The notes under the pieces are model-generated. The model saw nothing but the letters and a program-made list of their open reading frames with translations. It ran no database searches and was not told the origin of the DNA. DNA of 64,000 nt. It comes from Polaromonas sp. (GTDB taxonomy: Bacteria > Pseudomonadota > Gammaproteobacteria > Burkholderiales > Burkholderiaceae_C). Each line of letters begins with the position of its first letter. The stretch's first letter is position 1. The DNA lies in contig NZ_JABBPE010000005.1 of NCBI RefSeq assembly GCF_012927455.1, positions 186,001-250,000 on the forward strand, in the 5' to 3' direction. The position numbers were made by a program, and so were the translations under genes. This document shows, in pieces, positions 26,236 through 34,799 of this stretch.

Positions 26236-27453
26236 TCACACTGCTGCCTTAACAATCAAAGCAGACGTAATCTGCCTCACCACCGCTTCGGGCGCAAAAA
26301 GCCTGGCTGACAGCGCTTTACAACGCTCCGGCAACCCGGAATCGGCCTTGATTTCGTCCACCAGACGGCCTACCAAAGCTTCCAGGCTGGCAACGGACTG
26401 ATCCGTACACACCCGCCCTACCCGCTCACGCTCAATCATCTGGATCAAGTCATTGCCCGGGTTGATGCTTGCCAGCACCGGCAGGCCGGCCTGCATATAG
26501 GTCAAAAACTTGCCGGGAACATTGTGGGTCTTGTGGCGCGGGTCCAGCGCCACGATGCCTGCATGGCATTGCGCGTACAGGCCCGGAATCTCCTCGGGCT
26601 CTATCTCGTCATAAAACACCACATTGCCAAGCCCGCGCCGAATGGCCTCTTCGCGCAAAATTTTGGCGTCGCTGCCCCGGCCGACAAAAAGAAACCCGAT
26701 ATCGTCCCGACTGCGCAGCCGCTCAGCCAAGTCAATCAAGATGCCCATGCCCTGCGCCACACCCATGTTGCCGGCATACACAAAGATGGTGCGCCCGGCC
26801 AGCGCGCTGTTGGCCACCGAAATGCTGCAGCCCGTGTTGGCGGCGTGGGCCAGCCAGTTTTGCAGCACCTCGACCTGCTGGCCCGGCTTTAACCCGGCCT
26901 TGCTGAAGTAAGGCAAATTGGCCGGCGTCTGCACGCCGATGACGTTGGCGACTGAATATTGATAGCGCTCGATGGCCTTGAAAAACCGATAAGGCAGGCC
27001 GCGCCCCAGCAAGCCCATATCCACCGCCCACTCGGGAAAAATGTCGCGAATGATCAGGTAACTGCGGCAGGCGCTGGCTTTCTTGAGCGAATTCGCCATC
27101 GGCCCCAAAAAAATGGTCGGCGAATACCACACGACGCCGTCCCAGCGCACACCAGCCAGCGGGCTTTTGCCAAGACTGCGCAGCATGGCGAAGGGCATCA
27201 AAAGCTCGCTGAGGGTGCGCCGCACGTAACCCATGTCCTTAGTTCTGGGGGCCTTCAACCTCAGCACCTCGACACCGTTCATGTCCTCAAGCTGCCAGGG
27301 CTGCCCGATATCCGAGGCCGGGATCATGACGGTGAGTTTGTGGCCCTGCCTGACCAGCTCATGCGACAGGTCCCGCAACTGCACCGCGCCCGAAGAACGA
27401 AGCGGTGGAAAGACATCGGCGATCAGGGCAAGGCGCAGCGATTTCCCCGTCAT
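26236..27453 (-). CDS. wbuB: WbuB-like glycosyltransferase, family GT4
   Basis: A 405-residue GT-B transferase starting MTGKSLRLALIADVFPPLRS. The donor-side signature is near the C-terminus (GIVALDPRHKTHNVPGKFLTYMQAGLPVLA, Glu-poor but GT4-like), and the start has the GAVQLRDLSHEL acceptor-side pattern. The start codon overlaps the FnlC stop by one base (TGATG). In E. coli clusters, wbuB follows fnlA-fnlB-fnlC and is proposed to transfer L-FucNAc; the same order is seen here. It would act on the lipid-linked repeat unit at the inner face of the membrane. Confidence 0.82.
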   Translation of the reverse strand: MTGKSLRLALIADVFPPLRSSGAVQLRDLSHELVRQGHKLTVMIPASDIGQPWQLEDMNGVEVLRLKAPRTKDMGYVRRTLSELLMPFAMLRSLGKSPLAGVRWDGVVWYSPTIFLGPMANSLKKASACRSYLIIRDIFPEWAVDMGLLGRGLPYRFFKAIERYQYSVANVIGVQTPANLPYFSKAGLKPGQQVEVLQNWLAHAANTGCSISVANSALAGRTIFVYAGNMGVAQGMGILIDLAERLRSRDDIGFLFVGRGSDAKILREEAIRRGLGNVVFYDEIEPEEIPGLYAQCHAGIVALDPRHKTHNVPGKFLTYMQAGLPVLASINPGNDLIQMIERERVGRVCTDQSVASLEALVGRLVDEIKADSGLPERCKALSARLFAPEAVVRQITSALIVKAAV

Positions 27454-28589
27454 CAGTATTTCTTCCACACCACGCGGTTCACATAGTCGGTATAGCTGTG
27501 AATGATGCGCAGCACCTTGTCAGACACATTGGGCATGCTGTAGTCGGCCACCTGCCGCAAGCCACGGGTTTCACCGCGGGGCTGCGTGGTCAAAATGGCC
27601 AGGCCCTGGCGCACCCGGTCAACTTCCAGCCCCACCATCATCACGGCGGCCTCTTCCATGCCTTCGGGCCGCTCATGCGCCTCGCGCAGGTTCAGCGCCG
27701 GAAAGTTCAGAATCGACGACTCTTCATTGATAGTGCCGCTGTCTGACAGCGAGGCGCGTGCCGACAGCTGCAGCTTCACGTAGTCATGAAAGCCCAGAGG
27801 CTTGAGCAGCCGCACCTGCGGATGAAAGACGGCGCCCGTCGCGTCAATACGCTTTTGCGTGCGCGGATGGGTGGAGACGATCACCGGCAAGCCGTGGTCT
27901 TCGGCCACCGCATTGAGCACCGCCACCAGCTTGATGAAGGACTGGGTTGATTCAATGTTTTCCTCGCGATGGGCGCTGACCACAAAGTATTGCCCTTGCT
28001 GCAGGCCCAGACGCTGCAGCACGTCGGACGCGTCGATGCGCGGCCTGTAATGCGTCAGCACCTCAAACATCGGGCTGCCAGTCTTGATGACCAGATCAGG
28101 CGGCAAGCCCTCGCGCAGCAAATAGTCACGCGCAATCGTGCTGTACGTCATGTTCACATCGGCCGTGTGGTCGACGATGCGGCGGTTGGTTTCCTCAGGC
28201 ACGCGCTGGTCAAAGCAGCGGTTGCCCGCTTCCATGTGAAAGATCGGGATCTTGCGGCGCTTGGCCGGTATCACCGACAGGCAGCTGTTGGTGTCGCCCA
28301 GCACCAGCATGGCCTCGGGCTGCACTTCGGCCAGCACCTGGTCCACCGCAATGATCAGGTTGCCAATGGTGTGCACCGCACTGGTGGCGTTGGCGGCACT
28401 ATTCAAGAAATGATCGGGTTTGCGCACGCCCAGGTCGTCAAAAAAGACCTGGTTCAGTTCGTAGTCGTAGTTTTGCCCCGTGTGCACCAGGATGTGTTCG
28501 CAATGCTCGTCCAGCCGCGCCAGTACGCGCGACAGGCGAATGATTTCGGGCCGCGTGCCGACCACCGTCATAATTTTGAGTTTTTTCAT
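27453..28589 (-). CDS. fnlC: UDP-sugar 2-epimerase of the UDP-L-FucNAc pathway (FnlC/WbjD/CapG)
   Basis: A 378-residue non-hydrolysing 2-epimerase: MTVVGTRPEIIRLSRVLARL, LVHTGQNYDYELNQVFF, HMEAGNRCFDQRVPEETNRR and SDSGTINEES are present. It converts UDP-L-PneNAc to UDP-L-FucNAc in the last pathway step. It is separated from fnlB by 204 bases of repeats but lies on the same strand. Confidence 0.92.
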   Translation of the reverse strand: MKKLKIMTVVGTRPEIIRLSRVLARLDEHCEHILVHTGQNYDYELNQVFFDDLGVRKPDHFLNSAANATSAVHTIGNLIIAVDQVLAEVQPEAMLVLGDTNSCLSVIPAKRRKIPIFHMEAGNRCFDQRVPEETNRRIVDHTADVNMTYSTIARDYLLREGLPPDLVIKTGSPMFEVLTHYRPRIDASDVLQRLGLQQGQYFVVSAHREENIESTQSFIKLVAVLNAVAEDHGLPVIVSTHPRTQKRIDATGAVFHPQVRLLKPLGFHDYVKLQLSARASLSDSGTINEESSILNFPALNLREAHERPEGMEEAAVMMVGLEVDRVRQGLAILTTQPRGETRGLRQVADYSMPNVSDKVLRIIHSYTDYVNRVVWKKY

Positions 28590-28611
28590 GATTACAAGTA
28601 AGTAGAAAGCA

Positions 28612-28775
28612 ATTCATGGACTGCCACGGCCTGCGGCCTCGCAGTGACGAAAGAGAGGATCGCAGCGTTGCTGATCGCCGTTCCCGTCATCGCGAGCGCA
28701 GCGCGGCAATCCATGACTGCGCTTTTGCGACGATGGATCGCCACGGCCTGCGGCCTCGCGATGACGAAGGTATTT
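28612..28775. repeat. Cluster of interspersed inverted repeats between fnlB and fnlC
   Basis: Two plus-oriented copies of CCACGGCCTGCGGCCTCGC with a following TGACGAA (about 28622 and 28740), and one opposite copy with CGTCATCGCGAGCGCAGCGC and GGCAATCCATGA (about 28686-28718). Copies pair with each other and would form large RNA hairpins inside the operon transcript. Related shorter copies occur near 45366 and 50128. Confidence 0.7.
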
Positions 28776-28793
28776 TGTTGATTCCAACGTTCC

Positions 28794-29921
28794 TTAGAGC
28801 GCGCAGGCAAAGGTATCCGGCCGGGCGCGGTCAAACACCTCGTTAGCCCACAGCATCACGACCATCTCGTCATTGCCTATGTTGGTGATGTCGTGCGTCC
28901 AGCCGGGCACGGTTTCCACAATTTCAGGCTTGTCGCCACTGGTGACCAACTCATGCGCCTGACCAGTCTGCATGTGGCGAAACTTGAAGCGCGCCTGGCC
29001 CTTGATCACCAGAAATTTTTCGGTCTTGCTGTGGTGGTAATGCCCGCCCCGGGTAATGCCGGGGTGCGCCGTGAAGTAAGAAAACTGCCCCGCATCAGGC
29101 GTCTTGAGCATTTCCACAAACACGCCGCGCGGGTCGCCATGCTGCGGCACGGCGTAGGCAAACAGCTCCACCGGCAGGTAGCTCACGTAAGTGGCATACA
29201 GCGCCCGTACCAGCCCGCTGCCCACGCGCTCGGTCATCAGAGTGTCGCGACTGTCTTTGAAAGCCTGAATCTGCCGCGCCAGCTCGCCCACAGTGGTGCT
29301 GTATTGCGGCGACACGGTGGCAAAGCCATCTGCACGCACGGCAGCATCAGCGCCGTCCATCAACTGCACAAAGCGCTCAATCACATCGTCCACATACACC
29401 AGCGCGACGGGTGCGGCCGGGTCGTTCACCTGTATGGGCAGGCCGCGCGCGATGTTGTGGCAAAACGTGGCCACCGCCGAGTTGTAGTTGGGCTTGCACC
29501 ATTTGCCGAACACATTGGGCAGCCGGAAGATATGCACCGGAACTTGGTGGCTGCGCGCTGCGGCCCGCAAGGCGTCTTCGGCCCCGCGCTTGCTCCGGCC
29601 ATAGGGGTTATCGGACTCCGCCTGGGCGGACGAGGTGTAGACGATGGGCACCGGCTGGCCGGTTGCCTCAGCCATCGCGCTAACGGCCCGGCACAGGGCC
29701 TGCGTCAAATCCACATTGCCCGACACAAACTCCTGCGGGTCTTGCGGGCGGTTAACCCCCGCCAGGTGAAACACAAAATTCACGCCTTGCAGCAGCGCGG
29801 GCAGCTGGGCCACGTCATCGCCACGGGTAAAGCTCACCACCTGCACGTCCTTGCGCTCGGCCAGTTGCAACTGCAGGTTTTTACCGACGAAGCCATTGGC
29901 CCCGCTGATCAGCACCTTCAT
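28794..29921 (-). CDS. fnlB: Bifunctional UDP-sugar C3-epimerase/C4-reductase (FnlB/WbjC/CapF)
   Basis: A 375-residue protein from the ATG at 29921 (MKVLISGANGFVGKNL). The N-terminal SDR domain has GANGFVG, the catalytic region YTSSAQAESDNPYGRSKRGAE, and NVFGKWCKPNYNSAVA. The C-terminal cupin domain begins near residue 245 (PQHGDPRGVFVEMLK, GITRGGHYHHSKTEKF, LWANEVFD). This SDR plus cupin layout is that of CapF/FnlB, which epimerises and reduces the FnlA product to UDP-L-PneNAc. It starts 4 bases after the fnlA stop. Confidence 0.94.
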   Translation of the reverse strand: MKVLISGANGFVGKNLQLQLAERKDVQVVSFTRGDDVAQLPALLQGVNFVFHLAGVNRPQDPQEFVSGNVDLTQALCRAVSAMAEATGQPVPIVYTSSAQAESDNPYGRSKRGAEDALRAAARSHQVPVHIFRLPNVFGKWCKPNYNSAVATFCHNIARGLPIQVNDPAAPVALVYVDDVIERFVQLMDGADAAVRADGFATVSPQYSTTVGELARQIQAFKDSRDTLMTERVGSGLVRALYATYVSYLPVELFAYAVPQHGDPRGVFVEMLKTPDAGQFSYFTAHPGITRGGHYHHSKTEKFLVIKGQARFKFRHMQTGQAHELVTSGDKPEIVETVPGWTHDITNIGNDEMVVMLWANEVFDRARPDTFACAL

Positions 29922-29925
29922 GGGC

Positions 29926-30969
29926 TTAGTCCTCTGCCAACACATGTTCACCGCGCGCAATGCGCTGCATGAAGTCGAGCTTCAGCAGCAGCGCCTTCAT
30001 GCCCGCTACATCCAGCCGGGTGGTGTTGTGCGAGTGGTATTCCTCGCTGTGCGAGCTTTGCGTCAGGCGCTCGTCGCCCTGTTCCACAAACTTGGCGTAG
30101 TTCAAATCGCGGCCATCGGGTGGCACGCGGAAGTACTCGCCCCGGTCTTCGGCGCAGGCCATTTCTTCGCGGCTTAGCAGCGCTTCATACAGCTTTTCAC
30201 CGTGGCGGGTGCCAATCTCGCGTACCTCATGCTCGGGCTTACGCATTAGCGCCAGGATGGCCTGGGTCAGCACCTGCACCGTGGCGGCCGGTGCCTTTTG
30301 CACAAAAATGTCGCCATTGTTGCCATGCTCAAAGGCATACAGCACCAGGTCCACCGCATCGGCCAACGTCATCATGAAGCGCGTCATGGCCGGGTCAGTC
30401 ACGGTAACCGGCTTGCCGGCCAGCACCTGCTCGACAAACAGCGGAATCACCGAGCCGCGCGAGGCCATCACATTGCCATAACGCGTGCCGCAAATCACGG
30501 TATTGGTGCCTTCCAGGTTGCGGCTGGCCGCCACCATGACCTTCTCCATCATGGCCTTGCTGATGCCCATGGCGTTGATGGGGTACACCGCCTTGTCAGT
30601 ACTCAGGCACACCACGCGCTGCACACCGGCCGCAATGGCCGCTTCCAACACATTTTCAGTGCCCAGCACATTGGTGCGCACCGCCTGCATAGGATGAAAT
30701 TCACAAGATGGAACCTGTTTGAGCGCCGCCGCGTGAAAGACATAGTCAACCCCGCGCATGGCTGAGGCCACGCTGTGCCGATCGCGCACATCGCCAATGT
30801 AAAACTTGAGCTTGGGATGGTTGTAGCGCTTGCGCATGTCATCCTGCTTTTTCTCGTCGCGGCTGAAGATGCGGATTTCCGAGATCTTGGTGTCAAGGAA
30901 GCGCTTGAGAACGGCGTTGCCGAAGGAGCCCGTACCGCCGGTAATGAGGAGTGTTTTATCAGTAAACAT
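29926..30969 (-). CDS. fnlA: UDP-GlcNAc 4,6-dehydratase/5-epimerase, inverting (FnlA/WbjB/CapE)
   Basis: A 347-residue SDR enzyme: TLLITGGTGSFGNAVLKRF (NAD site), IFSRDEKKQDDMR, YVFHAAALKQVPSCE, and the catalytic region VCLSTDKAVYPINAMGISKA. In this family the active-site Tyr is replaced by Met (MGISK), as in FnlA/PseB-type enzymes. It converts UDP-GlcNAc to UDP-2-acetamido-2,6-dideoxy-L-arabino-hexos-4-ulose. The same compound is the substrate of PseC, encoded upstream in this operon, and there is no separate PseB gene. Confidence 0.93.
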   Translation of the reverse strand: MFTDKTLLITGGTGSFGNAVLKRFLDTKISEIRIFSRDEKKQDDMRKRYNHPKLKFYIGDVRDRHSVASAMRGVDYVFHAAALKQVPSCEFHPMQAVRTNVLGTENVLEAAIAAGVQRVVCLSTDKAVYPINAMGISKAMMEKVMVAASRNLEGTNTVICGTRYGNVMASRGSVIPLFVEQVLAGKPVTVTDPAMTRFMMTLADAVDLVLYAFEHGNNGDIFVQKAPAATVQVLTQAILALMRKPEHEVREIGTRHGEKLYEALLSREEMACAEDRGEYFRVPPDGRDLNYAKFVEQGDERLTQSSHSEEYHSHNTTRLDVAGMKALLLKLDFMQRIARGEHVLAED

Positions 30970-31003
30970 GTAGTTCTAAGTGTCAGCCAAAGTGTTGTGC
31001 TTA

Positions 31004-31792
31004 TTAAGGTTTCGAAGAAAGTGCTTCTCGGATGATCTGGTCTTTTTGCGCGGGCGTGGGATAGTTGATCAACACAGCGCGGTACGTCCCCTTAAAGACA
31101 AAAAGGCCACCAGCAGACGCCCCCACCACACCACAAGTGTTGATCAGTGCGCCAATGTGGTCCAGGGAGCCAGCACCGCCCAAAATCGTGATGGGAATCT
31201 TCACGGCTTCGCGCAGCTTGCGGGCCAGGTTCAAATCGTAGCCCTTCATCTGGCCGTCCTGGTCAATCGAGTTGATCACGATCTCGCCAGCGCCTGCCGC
31301 CTCAAACTTGCGTGCAAGTTCCATCGCACTGATTTTTCGATTCATGGTGCCGTTATGGGTCCAGACTTCATAGTCTTTGCTGAGCAGCCCCGTCTTACGC
31401 ACATCCAGCACCACGACCACGCTCTGACGGCCAATCTCTTCAGCAACGCGCGTTACCAAGCCTGGGTCATCAATCGCTGCGGCACTGATGGCGATTTTCT
31501 CTACGCCCAACCCAATAATGCGTTTTGCCTGCTCTGAAGTCTTGATGCCACCGCCGTAGCACAAAGGCATGCGGCACTCTGCAGCCAAATGGGCGATCAT
31601 CTGGTAGTCGGGCTCTACGCCGTTGACAGTGGCGTCAATGTCGAGCACCACCAACTCGTCGGCTTCTTTCTCGTTGAATATCTTGACCGCGTTGATCGGG
31701 TCGCCCACATATTTGGGGTTCTTGAATTCAGTGGTTTTGACCAATCCGCCTTCATGCACCAACAGGCAGGGAATAATTCTTGGGCGCAGCAT
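31004..31792 (-). CDS. HisF-like subunit of the sugar amidination system (WbuZ/HisF2)
   Basis: A 262-residue beta/alpha barrel resembling HisF: MLRPRIIPCLLVHEGGLVKT, ELVVLDIDATVNG, CYGGGIKT, KIAISAAAI, EIVINSIDQDGQMKGYD, and ITILGGAGS. The sequence departs from histidine-pathway HisF (for example TEFKNPKYVGDP), as expected for the O-antigen paralogues. With the HisH-like partner it is thought to supply ammonia to the WbuX-type amidotransferase, giving an acetamidino group. It follows the HisH-like gene by three bases. Confidence 0.88.
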   Translation of the reverse strand: MLRPRIIPCLLVHEGGLVKTTEFKNPKYVGDPINAVKIFNEKEADELVVLDIDATVNGVEPDYQMIAHLAAECRMPLCYGGGIKTSEQAKRIIGLGVEKIAISAAAIDDPGLVTRVAEEIGRQSVVVVLDVRKTGLLSKDYEVWTHNGTMNRKISAMELARKFEAAGAGEIVINSIDQDGQMKGYDLNLARKLREAVKIPITILGGAGSLDHIGALINTCGVVGASAGGLFVFKGTYRAVLINYPTPAQKDQIIREALSSKP

Positions 31793-31795
31793 CAG

Positions 31796-32410
31796 TCAGG
31801 CCTCCGCAAAGTTTTTCAGCAGCGTCGCACCGTAGTGGTGACTCTTTTCAGGGTGAAACTGCACCCCATGCACATTGCCGGAACGCACGGCACAGCTGAA
31901 GTCAAGCCCATAGTTTGCAGTGGCGGCAATGCTGTCGCTGGACGCGCATTCAAAAAAGAATGAATGAAGGAAGTAGAACCTTGCGTCGCTCTCCAAGCCT
32001 TTAAACAGGGTTGAGTTGGCGTTAGGCGACACATCGTTCCAGCCCATATGAGGCAATGGGAGCTGGGCTGGGCCTGGGTCAGACTGGAAACTCCTCACCC
32101 GCCCCGGCACCCAAGCCAGGCCAGGTAATTGCCCCTCATCGCTGGCGTCAGCCAGTATCTGCATACCTACGCAAATGCCCAAAACAGGCACCTTGAGCCC
32201 CAGCACCAGTTCTTCCAACTTTGGGCGCATGCCCGATGCATGCAACAGCTCCATCGCATGATCAAATGCCCCCACACCCGGAAGAATGATTTTGCTGGCG
32301 CCCTCCAGCTCAGCAGCGGTCTTGGCCACCATTGCTGGCAGATTCGTGCACTTGAAGATGTTGGTAAAGGCGCTGATGTTTCCAAGCCCGTAGTCAACGA
32401 TCTTGATCAT
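31796..32410 (-). CDS. HisH-like glutamine amidotransferase subunit (WbuY/HisH2)
   Basis: A 204-residue class-I glutaminase: IKIVDYGLGNISAFTNIF at the start, the nucleophile Cys in VLGICVGMQIL, and the His-x-Glu pair in GVQFHPEKSH. It is a paralogue used for sugar amidination rather than histidine synthesis, judged from its place between WbuX-like and HisF-like genes. Its ATG overlaps the WbuX-type stop by four bases. Confidence 0.88.
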   Translation of the reverse strand: MIKIVDYGLGNISAFTNIFKCTNLPAMVAKTAAELEGASKIILPGVGAFDHAMELLHASGMRPKLEELVLGLKVPVLGICVGMQILADASDEGQLPGLAWVPGRVRSFQSDPGPAQLPLPHMGWNDVSPNANSTLFKGLESDARFYFLHSFFFECASSDSIAATANYGLDFSCAVRSGNVHGVQFHPEKSHHYGATLLKNFAEA

Positions 32411-33543
32411 CGAATGATTGCCTTTTGAATTCCCAGGGCACGCAGCACCTTGGTACCCAGTTCGATCATGGGCATGCTGGACTTGTAATCCAGATAACTC
32501 TTGTTCTTGCCCGCCATGAGCTCTTGCAACTCTGCCACAGTAAGCCCCAGCTTGGTGGCGATGTACTCAAAGTCTTGCGCCACCGTTTCTTCGTCGTAAG
32601 CCGTCTTGGAAATCTTCTCTAGCGCGTCCTCGCGCGTCAGCTGCCCGGTCAGAACCAGGCTGGAAAAGTGCGCACGGCGTTTGTCGAAGCCAAACTTTGT
32701 CGGCAGCCAGTAACCCTCATAAAACCGGGTAAAGCGCGAGTCATAGTGTTTATGCGCAAATTTCTGCCAGCCGAACTTATCGACCAGGTCCTGTATAACT
32801 TCATCCTTGATGTAAGGCACGCAGTTAAGCGGCTTGACAACCTGTATGCCCTTCACAAATCGGTAATAGAGTTTGAAGGTGAAGATGTCGCACAAGGGAA
32901 AGGTCTTGAGCGGGCGTGTACCAAAGCTGCGGTGGATATCCTTCAGTTGTCGCAGGTCAGACGCATGATAGTGCCACTCCAGAGGCTCCCGAACGCACTC
33001 GGTGGAGTAATTCGCACCGGTCAAAATATATTTGAAGCCATTCTTTGCTGCAAAGTTATACAAGGATGCGAAAAAAGCGTGATCCTGCGGCGTATCAATA
33101 TGTGGAACCTGGGCCTTGAAGAAGGCCAGTTGCAGGTCCTTCATTTCCAGCCAGTTAATCACTTCTGTATGCAGATCAAAGCCTAGTCCATCAACCATTT
33201 TTTCAATGTTGTTGACAGCCTGTTGCGAGTTCCAGCCGGCATCAACGTGAAACAGCAGCGGGCGCAAGCCGTATTGCTTGGCCAGATAAGCGACGTGTGA
33301 ACTGTCTACCCCACCGCTGAGGCCAATAAGGCAATCATGGTCTTTGCCTTTGCCGTCGCGCTTAATACGCTCCACCGTAGTCAGCAACTTCTGCCGACCA
33401 CGCTCATCCGGGTGCCAGTGCGGCAGTATCTTCGTGTGGTAGTTGTTGCAATAGTCACACCATCCTTTTTCGTCGAACGTGATGTTCGAGTCGCTGGTGT
33501 CCATGATGCAGTTGGAGCAAATTTGATAACGGCGCAGTGTCAT
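32407..33543 (-). CDS. wbuX: N-acetyl sugar amidotransferase (WbuX/WbpG family)
   Basis: A 378-residue PP-loop ATPase: SGGVDSSHVAYLAKQYG is the ATP pyrophosphatase motif (about 75-90). The N-terminus carries two CxxC pairs (CSNCIMDTSD and WCDYCNNY), probably zinc-binding. The family converts an N-acetyl to an acetamidino group on a UDP-sugar, with ammonia supplied by the HisH/HisF pair. In E. coli O-antigen clusters wbuX-wbuY-wbuZ stand directly before fnlA-fnlB-fnlC and the polymer has L-FucNAm; the order here is the same. Confidence 0.9.
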   Translation of the reverse strand: MTLRRYQICSNCIMDTSDSNITFDEKGWCDYCNNYHTKILPHWHPDERGRQKLLTTVERIKRDGKGKDHDCLIGLSGGVDSSHVAYLAKQYGLRPLLFHVDAGWNSQQAVNNIEKMVDGLGFDLHTEVINWLEMKDLQLAFFKAQVPHIDTPQDHAFFASLYNFAAKNGFKYILTGANYSTECVREPLEWHYHASDLRQLKDIHRSFGTRPLKTFPLCDIFTFKLYYRFVKGIQVVKPLNCVPYIKDEVIQDLVDKFGWQKFAHKHYDSRFTRFYEGYWLPTKFGFDKRRAHFSSLVLTGQLTREDALEKISKTAYDEETVAQDFEYIATKLGLTVAELQELMAGKNKSYLDYKSSMPMIELGTKVLRALGIQKAIIR

Positions 33544-33679
33544 GAAAGTTTATTAACCAGATTATTTTGAAACAAAATTGAACCGTCTTGTGCCACCGTG
33601 GCGTATAAAAAATAAGATAATTTTCTAACTGTTAACGGAAATGGACAGCTACACCCATAAAGAGAATTCGTGATAGATA

Positions 33680-34774
33680 TTATTTCAGCTGCTCCACAAT
33701 ATGGACAAGCCTGGCGTTGTAACGGTCGGTACGATACAACTCATCCGCTTCAGCACGGTTATTCAATGCCATGCGGCACAAGGCGGCAGGCTCCGCCACT
33801 GCGCGCTCTATTGCCTGCCGAATCGAGTCAGGTGATCGTTTTTCAACACAGTAGCCGTTTCGACCATTGGCGAAAACATCAAGAATTCCACTGTGATCAG
33901 TCGTCATCACAGCGCACCCGGAGGCATAGGCTTCCAGTATGCTGATCGGCTGCCCTTCGTAAGGGTAGTAAGTAGGCAAGCAGAATAAATGCGCGTCGCG
34001 AAATAGCTCTAACTTGCGAACACCGCCGACAATGCCGTGATATCGCAGTTGGGAGATACCGTCAATCGAACTCAAAAACTCATTCTTCTTTTCTTGCGAC
34101 TGGAAACCGCCTGCAAAGTCGATTTGTACTTGTTCACGCGTATTACTGTCGAGCGATTTGTAGGCCTCAACCATCTCGATATATCCCTTTCCTGATATCA
34201 GGTTGCTGAGAAAAAGCAAACGAAGGGGCGCGACTCTATCAAACTTAAGACAAATGGTTGCCTCGTCCACAAACAGTGGGTCCACAGCGAAGTTCGGAAC
34301 GACATGAATACGGTCGACCGGCGCGATGCCTTCGAATATGTCGACATGTCTAGCGCCCAGCACGATCACGGCACCGATACGACCAAAAAAAAATCTATTC
34401 AGTGCCCGGAGTATTCTGTTGGAAGGCTTGAAAAGCTCACGCATACCGGCGCCACCATGTAGATGCACAGCCATACGGGGTAACTTGTCGAAGCAGGCAA
34501 GGTAGATCAAAATATCCTTAAAATTCCCAGAGATCGATTGCGAGATCGTGAAATAGATACAGTCTGCCATCCTGCTTTTTCGCCGTGCCTGCCAAATGTA
34601 GGCTAATACCTCGCCAATACGTCCAAGTGAGTCGATTCCTGAACTGAAATCTCGCTTGCTTAGGTTTATAACGTCGACAGTATATTTTTTGCTGAGCTCA
34701 TCAAGGAAGATTTGGCAGGCTAGCGACTGACCGGTCACCGGTTCAGGCAAGGGACCAATAAATAGCATTCTCAT
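33680..34774 (-). CDS. Glycosyltransferase family 4, tandem copy A
   Basis: A 364-residue GT4 enzyme: LFIGPLPEPVTGQSLACQIF (acceptor-side loop), VHLHGGAGMRE, LLFLSNLISGKGYIEMVEAY, and the GT4 donor motif PYEGQPISILEAYASGCAVM (the E-x7-E region). It is a close paralogue of the next gene upstream: about 53 of 364 residues differ by my count (roughly 85 % identical). A run of nine A (plus strand) at 34385 encodes Phe-Phe-Phe. It should add one sugar to the repeat unit; the donor is unknown. Confidence 0.85.
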   Translation of the reverse strand: MRMLFIGPLPEPVTGQSLACQIFLDELSKKYTVDVINLSKRDFSSGIDSLGRIGEVLAYIWQARRKSRMADCIYFTISQSISGNFKDILIYLACFDKLPRMAVHLHGGAGMRELFKPSNRILRALNRFFFGRIGAVIVLGARHVDIFEGIAPVDRIHVVPNFAVDPLFVDEATICLKFDRVAPLRLLFLSNLISGKGYIEMVEAYKSLDSNTREQVQIDFAGGFQSQEKKNEFLSSIDGISQLRYHGIVGGVRKLELFRDAHLFCLPTYYPYEGQPISILEAYASGCAVMTTDHSGILDVFANGRNGYCVEKRSPDSIRQAIERAVAEPAALCRMALNNRAEADELYRTDRYNARLVHIVEQLK

Positions 34775-34799
34775 AGTGCAGACGACCGGGAAAAGAATA

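Noticed and set aside
26070..26255. 61-residue frame after the WbuB-like gene
   Set aside because: Overlaps the transferase C-terminus and has no ribosome site or family match.
31004..32410. HisF and HisH as histidine biosynthesis genes
   Set aside because: Context (WbuX-type and fnl genes) and departure from canonical HisF sequence point to the amidination paralogues.
34381..34400. A9 tract in the GT4 genes as a phase-variation switch
   Set aside because: The tract is short, shared by both copies, and encodes conserved Phe residues; no off-frame version is seen.
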